21,226 nt of DNA. It comes from Burkholderiaceae bacterium (GTDB lineage: Bacteria; Pseudomonadota; Gammaproteobacteria; Burkholderiales; Burkholderiaceae_C). Under the pieces are notes generated by a model that saw only the letters and a list, made by a program, of their open reading frames with translations, was not told where the DNA came from and searched no databases. Below are positions 13,550 through 19,909 of the stretch, in pieces (position 1 is the first letter of the stretch; each line of letters begins with the position of its first letter). The translations under genes were made by a program, and so were the position numbers. The stretch is taken from positions 1 to 21,226 of the forward strand of contig JALOSD010000036.1 of NCBI GenBank assembly GCA_025458585.1, read 5' to 3'.

Positions 13550-15355
13550 ATGACCACCTCGCCTGCCCCCGTTGCCGCGCCGGAATCCGCCACGCCCGCC
13601 GGGCGCCTCGACTGGCGCGCCGTCCTGCAGTGGCTCGAGGATGACGGCGTCGTCGCCGCAGCCGACGCCGAGCGCGTGCGCCGGCGCTTCGCCGCCGGCA
13701 GCAGCCGGCTGCACGCGCTCGTGCGGCTCGCCGGCGCCGGCCTCGTCCACGCCGCCACCGGCCGCGCGCTCGACGTCGAGGCGCTGACGGAATGGCTCGC
13801 GCAGCGCCTCGGCCTGCCGTACCTGCGCATCGATCCGCTGAAGGTCGACGTCGCGCGCGTGGCCGACGTGATGAGCGTGCGCTACGCCGAGAGCCGCGGC
13901 GTGCTGCCGGTGGCGGTCGGCGCGCGCGAGATCACGGTGGCGACGAGCGAGCCCTTCGAGGCCGACTGGGTCGCCGAGATCGAGTCGCACACGCGCAAGA
14001 GCGTGCGCCGCGTGCTCGCGAGCCCGGACGAGCTCGCGCGCTACACCGCCGAGTTCTACACCCTCGCGCAGTCGGTCAAGGCAGCGACAAAGCGCGGCGA
14101 GACGTCGCCGATCGCAAGCTTCGAGCAGCTCGTCGAGCTTGGCAAGAGCAACCGCCAGCTCGACGCCAACGACCAGGGCGTCGTCCAGGTCGTCGACTGG
14201 CTGTGGCAGTACGCGTTCGACCAGCGGGCGAGCGACATCCACCTCGAGCCGCGGCGCGACCTTGGCGCGATCCGCTTTCGCATCGATGGCGTGCTGCACA
14301 CCGTCTACCAGGTGCCGACCTCGGTGATGGCGGCGATGACGGCACGCATCAAGCTGCTAGGGCGCATGGACGTGGTCGAGCGCCGTCGCCCGCAGGACGG
14401 ACGCATCAAGACGAAGCGCCCGGACAGCGCCGGCGGCGGCGAGGTCGAGATGCGGCTCGCCACGCTGCCGACCGCGTTCGGCGAGAAGCTCGTGATGCGC
14501 ATCTTCGACCCCGACACCGCGGTCAAGAGCGTCGAGGCGCTCGGCTTCGCGGCGCACGACGCGCGGCGCTGGCGCGAGCTGATCGCGCGGCCGCACGGCA
14601 TCGTCCTCGTCACCGGCCCCACCGGCAGCGGCAAGACGACGACGCTGTACTCGACGCTCAAGCAACTGGCTACCGACGAGGTCAACGTTTGCACGATCGA
14701 GGACCCGATCGAGATGGTCGAGCCGGCGTTCAACCAGACGCAGGTGCAGCCCGCGGTCGAGCTCGGCTTCGCCGAGGGCCTGCGTGCGCTGATGCGGCAG
14801 GATCCGGACATCATCATGGTCGGCGAGATCCGCGACCTCGAAACCGCCGAGATGGCGATCCAGGCCGCGCTCACGGGCCACCTCGTGTTCAGCACGCTGC
14901 ACACGAACGACGCCGCGAGCGCGATCACGCGCCTGGCCGACCTGGGCGTGCCGCCCTACCTGATCTCGGCGACGGTGATCGGCGTGCTCGCGCAGCGCCT
15001 GGCGCGCACGCTGTGCCCGTCGTGCAAGGTTCGCGACGAGGCGCCGACGCGCGAGGAACTGGCCGATGTCGTCAAGCCCTGGCGGCTGAAGGGTGCCGTG
15101 CGGCCCTGCCGGCCGGTGGGCTGTCTCAGGTGCCGGATGACCGGCTACCGCGGCCGCGCCGGGCTGTACGAGCTGCTCGTGATGAGCGAGGCTGCGCGTG
15201 CCGCCGTGCACCCGACGCTCGACGTCGCGGCACTGCGCCGGCACGCGCTCGCCGAGGGCATGCACCCGCTGCGGCTCGCGGGCGTGATGAAGGTCGCCGA
15301 GGGGGTGACGACGCTCGACGAGGTGCTGCGCACGACGCCGGCGAGCAGCGCATGA
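13550..15355 (+). CDS. GspE/PilB-type secretion or pilus assembly ATPase (orphan)
   Basis: A 601-residue hexameric ATPase of the type II secretion / type IV pilus assembly family, normally a cytoplasmic motor on the inner membrane. Residues about 20-170 form the N-terminal GspE/MshE-type domain. The core shows ASDIHLEP at 227-234, Walker A GPTGSGKTT at 356-364, the Asp box IEDPIE at 383-388, Walker B IIMVGEIRD at 421-429, and the His box GHLVFSTLHTND at 443-454. A C-terminal zinc site is C489-x2-C492 with C525-x2-C528. All catalytic parts are present, so it should be active. No other pilus or secretion gene is nearby: it sits 25 bases after the spermidine-synthase-like gene and before tctB. 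Length and domains suit PilB, GspE or a GspE2-type protein; which one cannot be decided here. No Shine-Dalgarno motif is clear before ATG 13550. Confidence 0.9.
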   Translation: MTTSPAPVAAPESATPAGRLDWRAVLQWLEDDGVVAAADAERVRRRFAAGSSRLHALVRLAGAGLVHAATGRALDVEALTEWLAQRLGLPYLRIDPLKVDVARVADVMSVRYAESRGVLPVAVGAREITVATSEPFEADWVAEIESHTRKSVRRVLASPDELARYTAEFYTLAQSVKAATKRGETSPIASFEQLVELGKSNRQLDANDQGVVQVVDWLWQYAFDQRASDIHLEPRRDLGAIRFRIDGVLHTVYQVPTSVMAAMTARIKLLGRMDVVERRRPQDGRIKTKRPDSAGGGEVEMRLATLPTAFGEKLVMRIFDPDTAVKSVEALGFAAHDARRWRELIARPHGIVLVTGPTGSGKTTTLYSTLKQLATDEVNVCTIEDPIEMVEPAFNQTQVQPAVELGFAEGLRALMRQDPDIIMVGEIRDLETAEMAIQAALTGHLVFSTLHTNDAASAITRLADLGVPPYLISATVIGVLAQRLARTLCPSCKVRDEAPTREELADVVKPWRLKGAVRPCRPVGCLRCRMTGYRGRAGLYELLVMSEAARAAVHPTLDVAALRRHALAEGMHPLRLAGVMKVAEGVTTLDEVLRTTPASSA

Positions 15356-15422
15356 GGGCGCCCCGTCGCGTCGCCTGGCCCGCTTACGTGTAAACCACAC
15401 CGGAACGCCGGGGGGCGCTGCC

Positions 15423-15428
15423 TAGAAT
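15423..15428 (+). promoter_or_regulatory. TAGAAT -10-like box for the tctB-tctA operon
   Basis: TAGAAT matches the -10 consensus at 5 of 6 positions and lies in the only relatively AT-containing part of the 106-bp gap after the ATPase gene. It ends ten bases before the mini-ORF ATG at 15439 and 33 bases before tctB. A partly symmetric TTAC-GT-GTAA lies at 15384-15393 and could be an upstream regulatory site. No -35 consensus is clear. Confidence 0.5.
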
Positions 15429-15438
15429 GCGCCGCAAC

Positions 15439-15465
15439 ATGGGGTCGAGCCCGGAGGGGGCATGA
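15439..15465 (+). CDS. possible 8-codon leader peptide (MGSSPEGA) overlapping tctB
   Basis: An ATG at 15439 opens an eight-codon frame, MGSSPEGA, whose TGA stop (15463-15465) overlaps the tctB ATG (15462-15464) as ATGA. The start lies ten bases after the TAGAAT box, the same geometry as several full-length genes here, so it could be read from a leaderless or 4-nt-leader transcript. The frame also contains the GGAGG ribosome binding site of tctB, so its translation would run over that site and could couple to or control tctB expression. No family is known to me. It could be coincidence: a short frame ending in ATGA is not rare. Confidence 0.35.
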   Translation: MGSSPEGA

Positions 15466-15923
15466 AGATCAAGAGCCAGAAGGACTTCTGGGCGGGGATC
15501 ATGTTCATCGCCGTCGGGGTGGCCTTCGCGTGGGGCGCACTCGGCTACAACTTCGGCAGTTCCGCCCGCCCGGGCCCCGGCTACTTCCCGTTCGGCCTCG
15601 GCGTCATCCTCGCGCTGCTCGGCGCGCTGGTGCTGTTCGGCGCCCTGACGATCGAGACCGAGCACGGCGACCGCATCGGCAAGATCGCGTGGAAGCCGCT
15701 CGGGATCGTCGTCGGCTCGGTCGTGCTGTTCGGGCTGCTGCTGCCGTGGGTCGGCATGGCGGTGGCGCTGCCGGTGCTCGTCGTCACGTCGGCGATGGCG
15801 GGCGACGAGTTCCACCTCGGCGCCGCGCTCGTCAGCGCCGCGGTGCTGACGGTGGGCAGCTGGGTGATCTTCATCTACGGCCTCGGGTTGACGATCCCGG
15901 TGTGGCCGAAGTTCATGGGTTGA
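15462..15923 (+). CDS. tctB: tripartite tricarboxylate transporter small membrane subunit, TctB family
   Basis: A 153-residue inner-membrane protein, the small subunit of TTT-family secondary transporters that import carboxylates with the help of a periplasmic binding protein. The opening MKIKSQKDFWAGIMFIAVGVAFAWG and the ARPGPGYFPFGLGVILALLGALVL segment are very typical of TctB proteins in this lineage. Four hydrophobic stretches are seen at about 11-28, 41-60, 78-104 and 118-143. GGAGG at 15453-15457 lies four bases before ATG 15462. It is four bases ahead of tctA, so the two form one operon. The protein ends with VWPKFMG, giving the usual length. The transported compound cannot be inferred, because specificity comes from the missing TctC-type binding protein. 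Confidence 0.92.
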   Translation: MKIKSQKDFWAGIMFIAVGVAFAWGALGYNFGSSARPGPGYFPFGLGVILALLGALVLFGALTIETEHGDRIGKIAWKPLGIVVGSVVLFGLLLPWVGMAVALPVLVVTSAMAGDEFHLGAALVSAAVLTVGSWVIFIYGLGLTIPVWPKFMG

Positions 15924-15927
15924 CGCA

Positions 15928-17439
15928 ATGGACCTGCTGACCAACCTCGGGCTCGGGTTCCAGACCGCGCTGTCGTTCCAGAACCTCGCCTACGCGTTCT
16001 TCGGCTGCCTGCTCGGCACGCTGATCGGCGTGCTGCCCGGCCTCGGGCCGGTGGCGACGATCGCGATGCTGCTGCCCAGCATCTACGCGCTCGACGCGAC
16101 GCCGGCGCTGATCATGCTGGCCGGCATCTACTACGGCGCGCAGTACGGCGGCTCGACGACGGCGATCCTGATCAACATTCCCGGCGAGTCGAGCTCGGTC
16201 GTGACCGCGATCGACGGCTACCAGATGGCGCGCAGCGGCCGTGCCGGCCCGGCGCTCGCCACCGCAGCGCTCGGTTCGTTCTTCGCCGGCTGCGTCGGGA
16301 CGCTGATCATTGCCGCCTTTGCGCCGCCGCTGACCGAGGTCGCGTTCAAGTTCGGCCCGGCCGAGTACTTCTCGCTGATGGTGCTCGGCCTGATCGGCGC
16401 CGTCGTGCTCGCGTCGGGCTCGCTCGTCAAGGCGATATCGATGATCCTGCTCGGCCTGCTGCTCGGCCAGATCAACACCGACGTGATCTCGGGCGTGCCG
16501 CGCTTCAGCTTCGACATCCCCGAACTGACCGACGGCATCAACTTCGTCGCCATCGCGATGGGCGTGTTCGGCTTCGGCGAGATCATCGCCAACCTCGGCC
16601 GCCCGGCCGAGCACCGCGAGGTGTTCACGAAGGACGTCAAGGGCCTGTGGCCGACGCGGCAGGACTTCAGGGAGGCCGCGCCCGCGGTGCTGCGCGGCAC
16701 CGCGCTCGGTTCGATCCTCGGCATCCTGCCCGGCGGCGGCGCGTTGCTGTCGTCGTTCGCCTCCTACACGCTGGAAAAGAAGATCACGCGCAACCCGCGC
16801 GTGCCATTCGGCAAGGGTGCGATCCAGGGCGTAGCCGGGCCCGAGAGCGCGAACAACGCCGGCTCGCAGACCTCGTTCATCCCGATGCTCACGCTCGGCA
16901 TCCCGCCGAACGCGGTGATGGCGCTGATGGTGGGCGCGATGACGATCAAGGGCATCCAGCCCGGGCCGCAGGTGATGACGAGCAACCCGGACCTGTTCTG
17001 GGGCCTGATCGCGTCGATGTGGATCGGCAACCTGATGCTCGTGATCCTGAACCTGCCGCTGATCGGCATCTGGATCAAGCTGCTGACCGTGCCGTACCGC
17101 TTCCTGTTCCCGGCGATCATGGCCTTCTGCTGCATCGGCCTGTACACGCTGAACAACAACAACTTCGACATCTTCATGGCCGCCGGCTTCGGCGTCGTCG
17201 GCTACGCGTTCTGGAAGCTCGGCTGCGAGCCGGCACCGCTGCTGCTCGGCTTCATTCTCGGGCCGATGATGGAAGAGAACCTGCGCCGCGCGCTGCTGCT
17301 GTCGCGCGGCGACTGGACGACGTTCCTGTCGCGGCCGCTGTCGGCCACGCTGCTCGCGGCGGCGGTGGCGATGGTCGTCGTCGTCGCGCTGCCGTCGATC
17401 CGGCGCAAGCGCGAAGTCGCGTTCCAGGACGCGGATTGA
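15928..17439 (+). CDS. tctA: tripartite tricarboxylate transporter large permease, TctA family
   Basis: The large membrane subunit of the TTT transporter, 503 residues with about a dozen hydrophobic segments, the standard size. Diagnostic stretches are GVLPGLGPVATIAMLLP at about 32-48, GIYYGAQYGGSTTAILINIPGE with SSSVVTAIDGYQMARSGRAG at about 69-110, the repeat-related GILPGGGALLSSF at about 266-278, and GPESANNAGSQTSFIPMLTLGIPPNAVMALM at about 307-340, which mirrors the first half. It works with TctB in the inner membrane, normally driven by an ion gradient. It begins four bases after tctB with no strong ribosome binding site of its own, so coupling to tctB is likely. No tctC/Bug-type binding protein gene is adjacent; in Burkholderiales these are often encoded elsewhere. 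A hairpin follows the stop within three bases. Confidence 0.95.
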   Translation: MDLLTNLGLGFQTALSFQNLAYAFFGCLLGTLIGVLPGLGPVATIAMLLPSIYALDATPALIMLAGIYYGAQYGGSTTAILINIPGESSSVVTAIDGYQMARSGRAGPALATAALGSFFAGCVGTLIIAAFAPPLTEVAFKFGPAEYFSLMVLGLIGAVVLASGSLVKAISMILLGLLLGQINTDVISGVPRFSFDIPELTDGINFVAIAMGVFGFGEIIANLGRPAEHREVFTKDVKGLWPTRQDFREAAPAVLRGTALGSILGILPGGGALLSSFASYTLEKKITRNPRVPFGKGAIQGVAGPESANNAGSQTSFIPMLTLGIPPNAVMALMVGAMTIKGIQPGPQVMTSNPDLFWGLIASMWIGNLMLVILNLPLIGIWIKLLTVPYRFLFPAIMAFCCIGLYTLNNNNFDIFMAAGFGVVGYAFWKLGCEPAPLLLGFILGPMMEENLRRALLLSRGDWTTFLSRPLSATLLAAAVAMVVVVALPSIRRKREVAFQDAD

Positions 17440-17441
17440 CG

Positions 17442-17462
17442 CGCGCCGGATAATCCGGCGCG
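17442..17462 (+). promoter_or_regulatory. 9-bp perfect hairpin holding a GATAAT box at the Crp/Fnr gene start
   Basis: The arms CGCGCCGGA (17442-17450) and TCCGGCGCG (17454-17462) are perfectly complementary around TAA. The element starts three bases after the tctA stop and its last base is the first base of the GTG start codon at 17462. GATAAT (17449-17454), a -10-like box, spans the centre. It could be a promoter with an operator, an RNA hairpin limiting read-through from tctA, or both. There is no T-run, so it is not a classic terminator. Confidence 0.5.
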
Positions 17463-18169
17463 TGATCCCGATCAAGACCGCCTCGGCGTGGCGTGGCACT
17501 GCCGACTGCCGCCACTGCGGCATCCGCGAGAGCGTGCTGTTCGCCGACCTGCAGGAGGAGGACTTCGCCCTCATCCACGCGCCGATCGACGACCTGTCGT
17601 TCGACGCCGGCGCGACCCTGGTGCAGGCCGGCGAGCCCGTGAAGGGCGTGATGACGCTGCGCACCGGCATGGTCAAGCTCGTGCGCATGAGCAGCGACGG
17701 GCGGCCGCGCATCGTGCGTGTGCTGCGCCCCGGCGACGTGATCGGCCTCGAGGCGCTGGCCGCGCCGGTCTACGAGGCCGACGTCGTTGCGCTGACGCCG
17801 GCGAGCGTGTGCCGCATCCCGGGCACCGTGATCCAGCGCCTGAACCAGGAGACGCCGCGGCTGCACCACCAGCTGATGCAGAAGTGGCACCGCTCGCTGC
17901 GCGAGGCCGACGACTGGCTCGCCGAGCTGAACTTCGGCAGTGCGCAGCACCGCGTGGCCCAGCTGGTTCTGAAGATGCGTGGCGCCGGCGACCCGGCGCT
18001 GACGACGCTGTTCGCGCGCGAGGACATGGGCTCCATGCTCGACCTCAAGCTCGAGACCGTGAGCCGTGCCGTCAACCACTTCGTGCGCCAGGGCTGGCTG
18101 CAGCCGCTGGACCGCCTCGGCCGCCAGTACCGCGTGCTCGACGCCGCCGCCCTGGCCGCCGTCGAGTAG
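17462..18169 (+). CDS. Crp/Fnr-family transcription regulator
   Basis: A 235-residue regulator with the Crp/Fnr layout. A cyclic-nucleotide-binding-type beta barrel spans about 22-125 (LFADLQEEDF, DAGATLVQAGEPV, RVLRPGDVIGLEAL), then a long dimer helix at about 130-160 and a C-terminal winged helix. The recognition helix reads LKLETVSRAVNHF; E..SR is the FNR-type combination, which in FNR reads TTGAT-type half sites. Cysteines are at 16 and 19 (CRHC) and 117 (SVCRIP), the latter at the place of FNR C122. FNR needs three N-terminal cysteines plus C122, and here only two N-terminal ones are seen, so an oxygen-sensing 4Fe-4S cluster is uncertain. The GTG start at 17462 has no Shine-Dalgarno motif and lies seven bases after GATAAT; residue 1 onward fits family length. 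The gene follows tctA by 22 bases and may control it, but no FNR box was found in the intergenic regions. Confidence 0.9.
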   Translation: MIPIKTASAWRGTADCRHCGIRESVLFADLQEEDFALIHAPIDDLSFDAGATLVQAGEPVKGVMTLRTGMVKLVRMSSDGRPRIVRVLRPGDVIGLEALAAPVYEADVVALTPASVCRIPGTVIQRLNQETPRLHHQLMQKWHRSLREADDWLAELNFGSAQHRVAQLVLKMRGAGDPALTTLFAREDMGSMLDLKLETVSRAVNHFVRQGWLQPLDRLGRQYRVLDAAALAAVE

Positions 18170-18215
18170 TCTCCCTTTCCCAACCTCCGCACGGCCCCAT
18201 CGCCGTTTCACGACC

Positions 18216-19829
18216 ATGTTCCGCTACGACAACGCCTATCCCTCGGCCCGCGTGCCGGTGTTCGCCCGCAACGCGGTGGCCACGTCGCACCCGTACGCCG
18301 CGCAGGCCGGCCTGCGCATGCTCGCCGCCGGCGGCAACGCGGTCGACGCCGCGATCGCCGCGGCGGCGTGCATGACGATCGTCGAGCCGTGCAGCAACGG
18401 GCTGGGCAGCGACGCCTTCTGCATCCTCTGGGACGGCGCGCGGCTGCACGGGCTCAACGCCTCCGGTTGCGCGCCCGCGGCGTGGACCCCCGACTACTTC
18501 CGCGCCAAGTACGGCGCCGACGCCGCGGCGCCGCCCAAGCGCGGCTGGGACTCGGTGACCGTGCCGGGCGCCGTCTCGGCCTGGATGGCGCTGTCGCAGC
18601 GCTTCGGCAAGCTGCCCTTCGCCGACCTGCTCGCGCCGGCGGTCGAGATCGCCGAGCGCGGCTATGCCGTGCCCGTGATCGTCCAGAGCAAGTGGGCGGC
18701 GGCTGCGGCGCTGCCCGAGCTGACCGACCAGCCAGGCTTCGCCGCCACCTTCATGCCGCACGGGCGCGAGCCGCACGTCGGCGAGCGTTTCGCGTTCCCC
18801 GAGGCCGCGCGCACGCTGCGCCTGATCGCGCAGACGAACGGCGAGGCCTTCTACCGCGGCGAGGTGGCGGCGGCGATCGCGGCCCACGCCCGCGCGCACG
18901 GCGGCGCGATGACCGAGGCCGACCTCGCCGACTACCGCCCCGAGTGGGTCGAGCCGCTGGCCCAGGGCTACCGCGGCCACGCGTTGCACGAGATCCCGCC
19001 GAACGGGCAGGGCATTGCGGCTCAGATCGCGCTGGGCATCCTGCAGCACTTCGACATCGGCTCGCTGAAGGTCGACGGCGTGGCGTCGCAGCACCTGCAG
19101 ATCGAGGCGATGAAGCTCGCCTTCGCCGACGTCTACCGCTACGTCGCCGAGCCGCGCGCGATGAGGCTGACGCCGGCGCAGATGCTCGACGCCGCCTACC
19201 TCGCCGAGCGCGCAAATCTGATCGACCCGAAACGCGCGCAGCACTTCGGCCCCGGCCACGCGCCGAAGGGCGGCACGATCTACCTCACCGCCGCCGACGA
19301 GCGCGGGATGATGGTCAGCTTCATCCAGAGCAACTACATGGGCTTCGGCTCGGGCGTCGTCGTGCCGGGCTGGGGCGTGAGCCTGCAGAACCGCGGCCAC
19401 GGCTTCACGCTCGACGCCTCGCGCGAGAACGTCGTCGGCCCGGGCAAGCGGCCGTTCCACACCATCATCCCGGCGTTCCTGACGAAGGACGGCCAGCCGC
19501 AGATGAGCTTCGGCGTGATGGGCGGCGACATGCAGCCGCAAGGGCACCTGCAGACCGTCGTGCGCATGCTCGACTACGGCCAGAACCCGCAGGCCGCGTG
19601 CGACGCGCCGCGCTGGCGCTACTTCGGCGGCAAGGTCAACCTCGAGCCCGGCTTCGACGCCGCGACGGCCGACGGCTTGCGCGCGCTCGGCCACGACATC
19701 GCGACCTTCACCGACAGCTACCAGGACTTCGGCGCCGGCCAGTTCCTCTGGCGCCTGGGCGACCCGGCGGTCGAGGGTTACGTGGGCGCGAGCGACCCGC
19801 GGCGCGACGGGCTGGTGGCGGGCTTCTGA
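18216..19829 (+). CDS. gamma-glutamyltransferase-family enzyme (YwrD-like subgroup), probably cytoplasmic
   Basis: A 537-residue Ntn-hydrolase of the gamma-glutamyltransferase family, made as a proenzyme that cuts itself into large and small subunits. The nucleophile is most likely T354 in PKGGTIYLTAADERG, aligning with T391 of E. coli GGT, so subunits of about 353 and 184 residues are expected. Other family stretches: HPYAAQAGLRMLAAGGNAVDAAIAAA at about 25-50, WDSVTVPGAVSAW at 111-123, PPNGQGI at 261-267, SFIQSNYMGFGSG at 368-380, and GKRPFHTIIPAF. The region matching the glutamate-binding RETAP of classical GGT reads NASGCAPA (81-88), lacking the key arginine. There is no signal peptide after ATG 18216. 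Substrate is therefore uncertain: relatives act on gamma-glutamyl compounds or related amides. It lies 46 bases after the regulator gene. Confidence 0.9.
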   Translation: MFRYDNAYPSARVPVFARNAVATSHPYAAQAGLRMLAAGGNAVDAAIAAAACMTIVEPCSNGLGSDAFCILWDGARLHGLNASGCAPAAWTPDYFRAKYGADAAAPPKRGWDSVTVPGAVSAWMALSQRFGKLPFADLLAPAVEIAERGYAVPVIVQSKWAAAAALPELTDQPGFAATFMPHGREPHVGERFAFPEAARTLRLIAQTNGEAFYRGEVAAAIAAHARAHGGAMTEADLADYRPEWVEPLAQGYRGHALHEIPPNGQGIAAQIALGILQHFDIGSLKVDGVASQHLQIEAMKLAFADVYRYVAEPRAMRLTPAQMLDAAYLAERANLIDPKRAQHFGPGHAPKGGTIYLTAADERGMMVSFIQSNYMGFGSGVVVPGWGVSLQNRGHGFTLDASRENVVGPGKRPFHTIIPAFLTKDGQPQMSFGVMGGDMQPQGHLQTVVRMLDYGQNPQAACDAPRWRYFGGKVNLEPGFDAATADGLRALGHDIATFTDSYQDFGAGQFLWRLGDPAVEGYVGASDPRRDGLVAGF

Positions 19830-19845
19830 GTGCCCCCGTGGCCGG

Positions 19846-19874
19846 GCTGCGCCCCGCCGCCCGTCGGGCGCAGC
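19846..19874. repeat. GC-rich stem-loop, possibly a dispersed REP-like element or terminator
   Basis: GCTGCGCCC (19846-19854) and GGGCGCAGC (19866-19874) form a perfect 9-bp stem with an 11-base loop in the 80-bp gap between the two genes. No T-run follows. Short GC-rich palindromes of this look are often dispersed through Burkholderiales genomes, but only this copy is visible here, so the repeat nature is inference. It could act as a transcription attenuator after the GGT-family gene. Confidence 0.4.
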
Positions 19875-19909
19875 GAGCGAACTCGGGGCCAGCCTGAGGG
19901 AACCCCGAC

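Noticed and set aside
15375..15391. TGGC... sequence upstream of tctB as a sigma-54 promoter
   Set aside because: The -24 part resembles TGGC but the -12 TTGC element is absent at the required spacing.
15358..15418. GCGCCCC/GGGGCGC inverted repeat after the ATPase gene as a terminator
   Set aside because: The 7-bp arms are about 47 bases apart with no T-run; in such GC-rich sequence this is expected by chance.
15913..17712. 599-codon minus-strand open frame opposite tctA
   Set aside because: Shadow of tctA; composition is Arg/Gln/Asp/His-rich with no recognisable fold.
18072..19694. Long minus-strand frame, and plus-strand frame 18368..19897, over the GGT-family gene
   Set aside because: Both are alternative frames of the GGT-family gene, which has conserved motifs and a family-like length.
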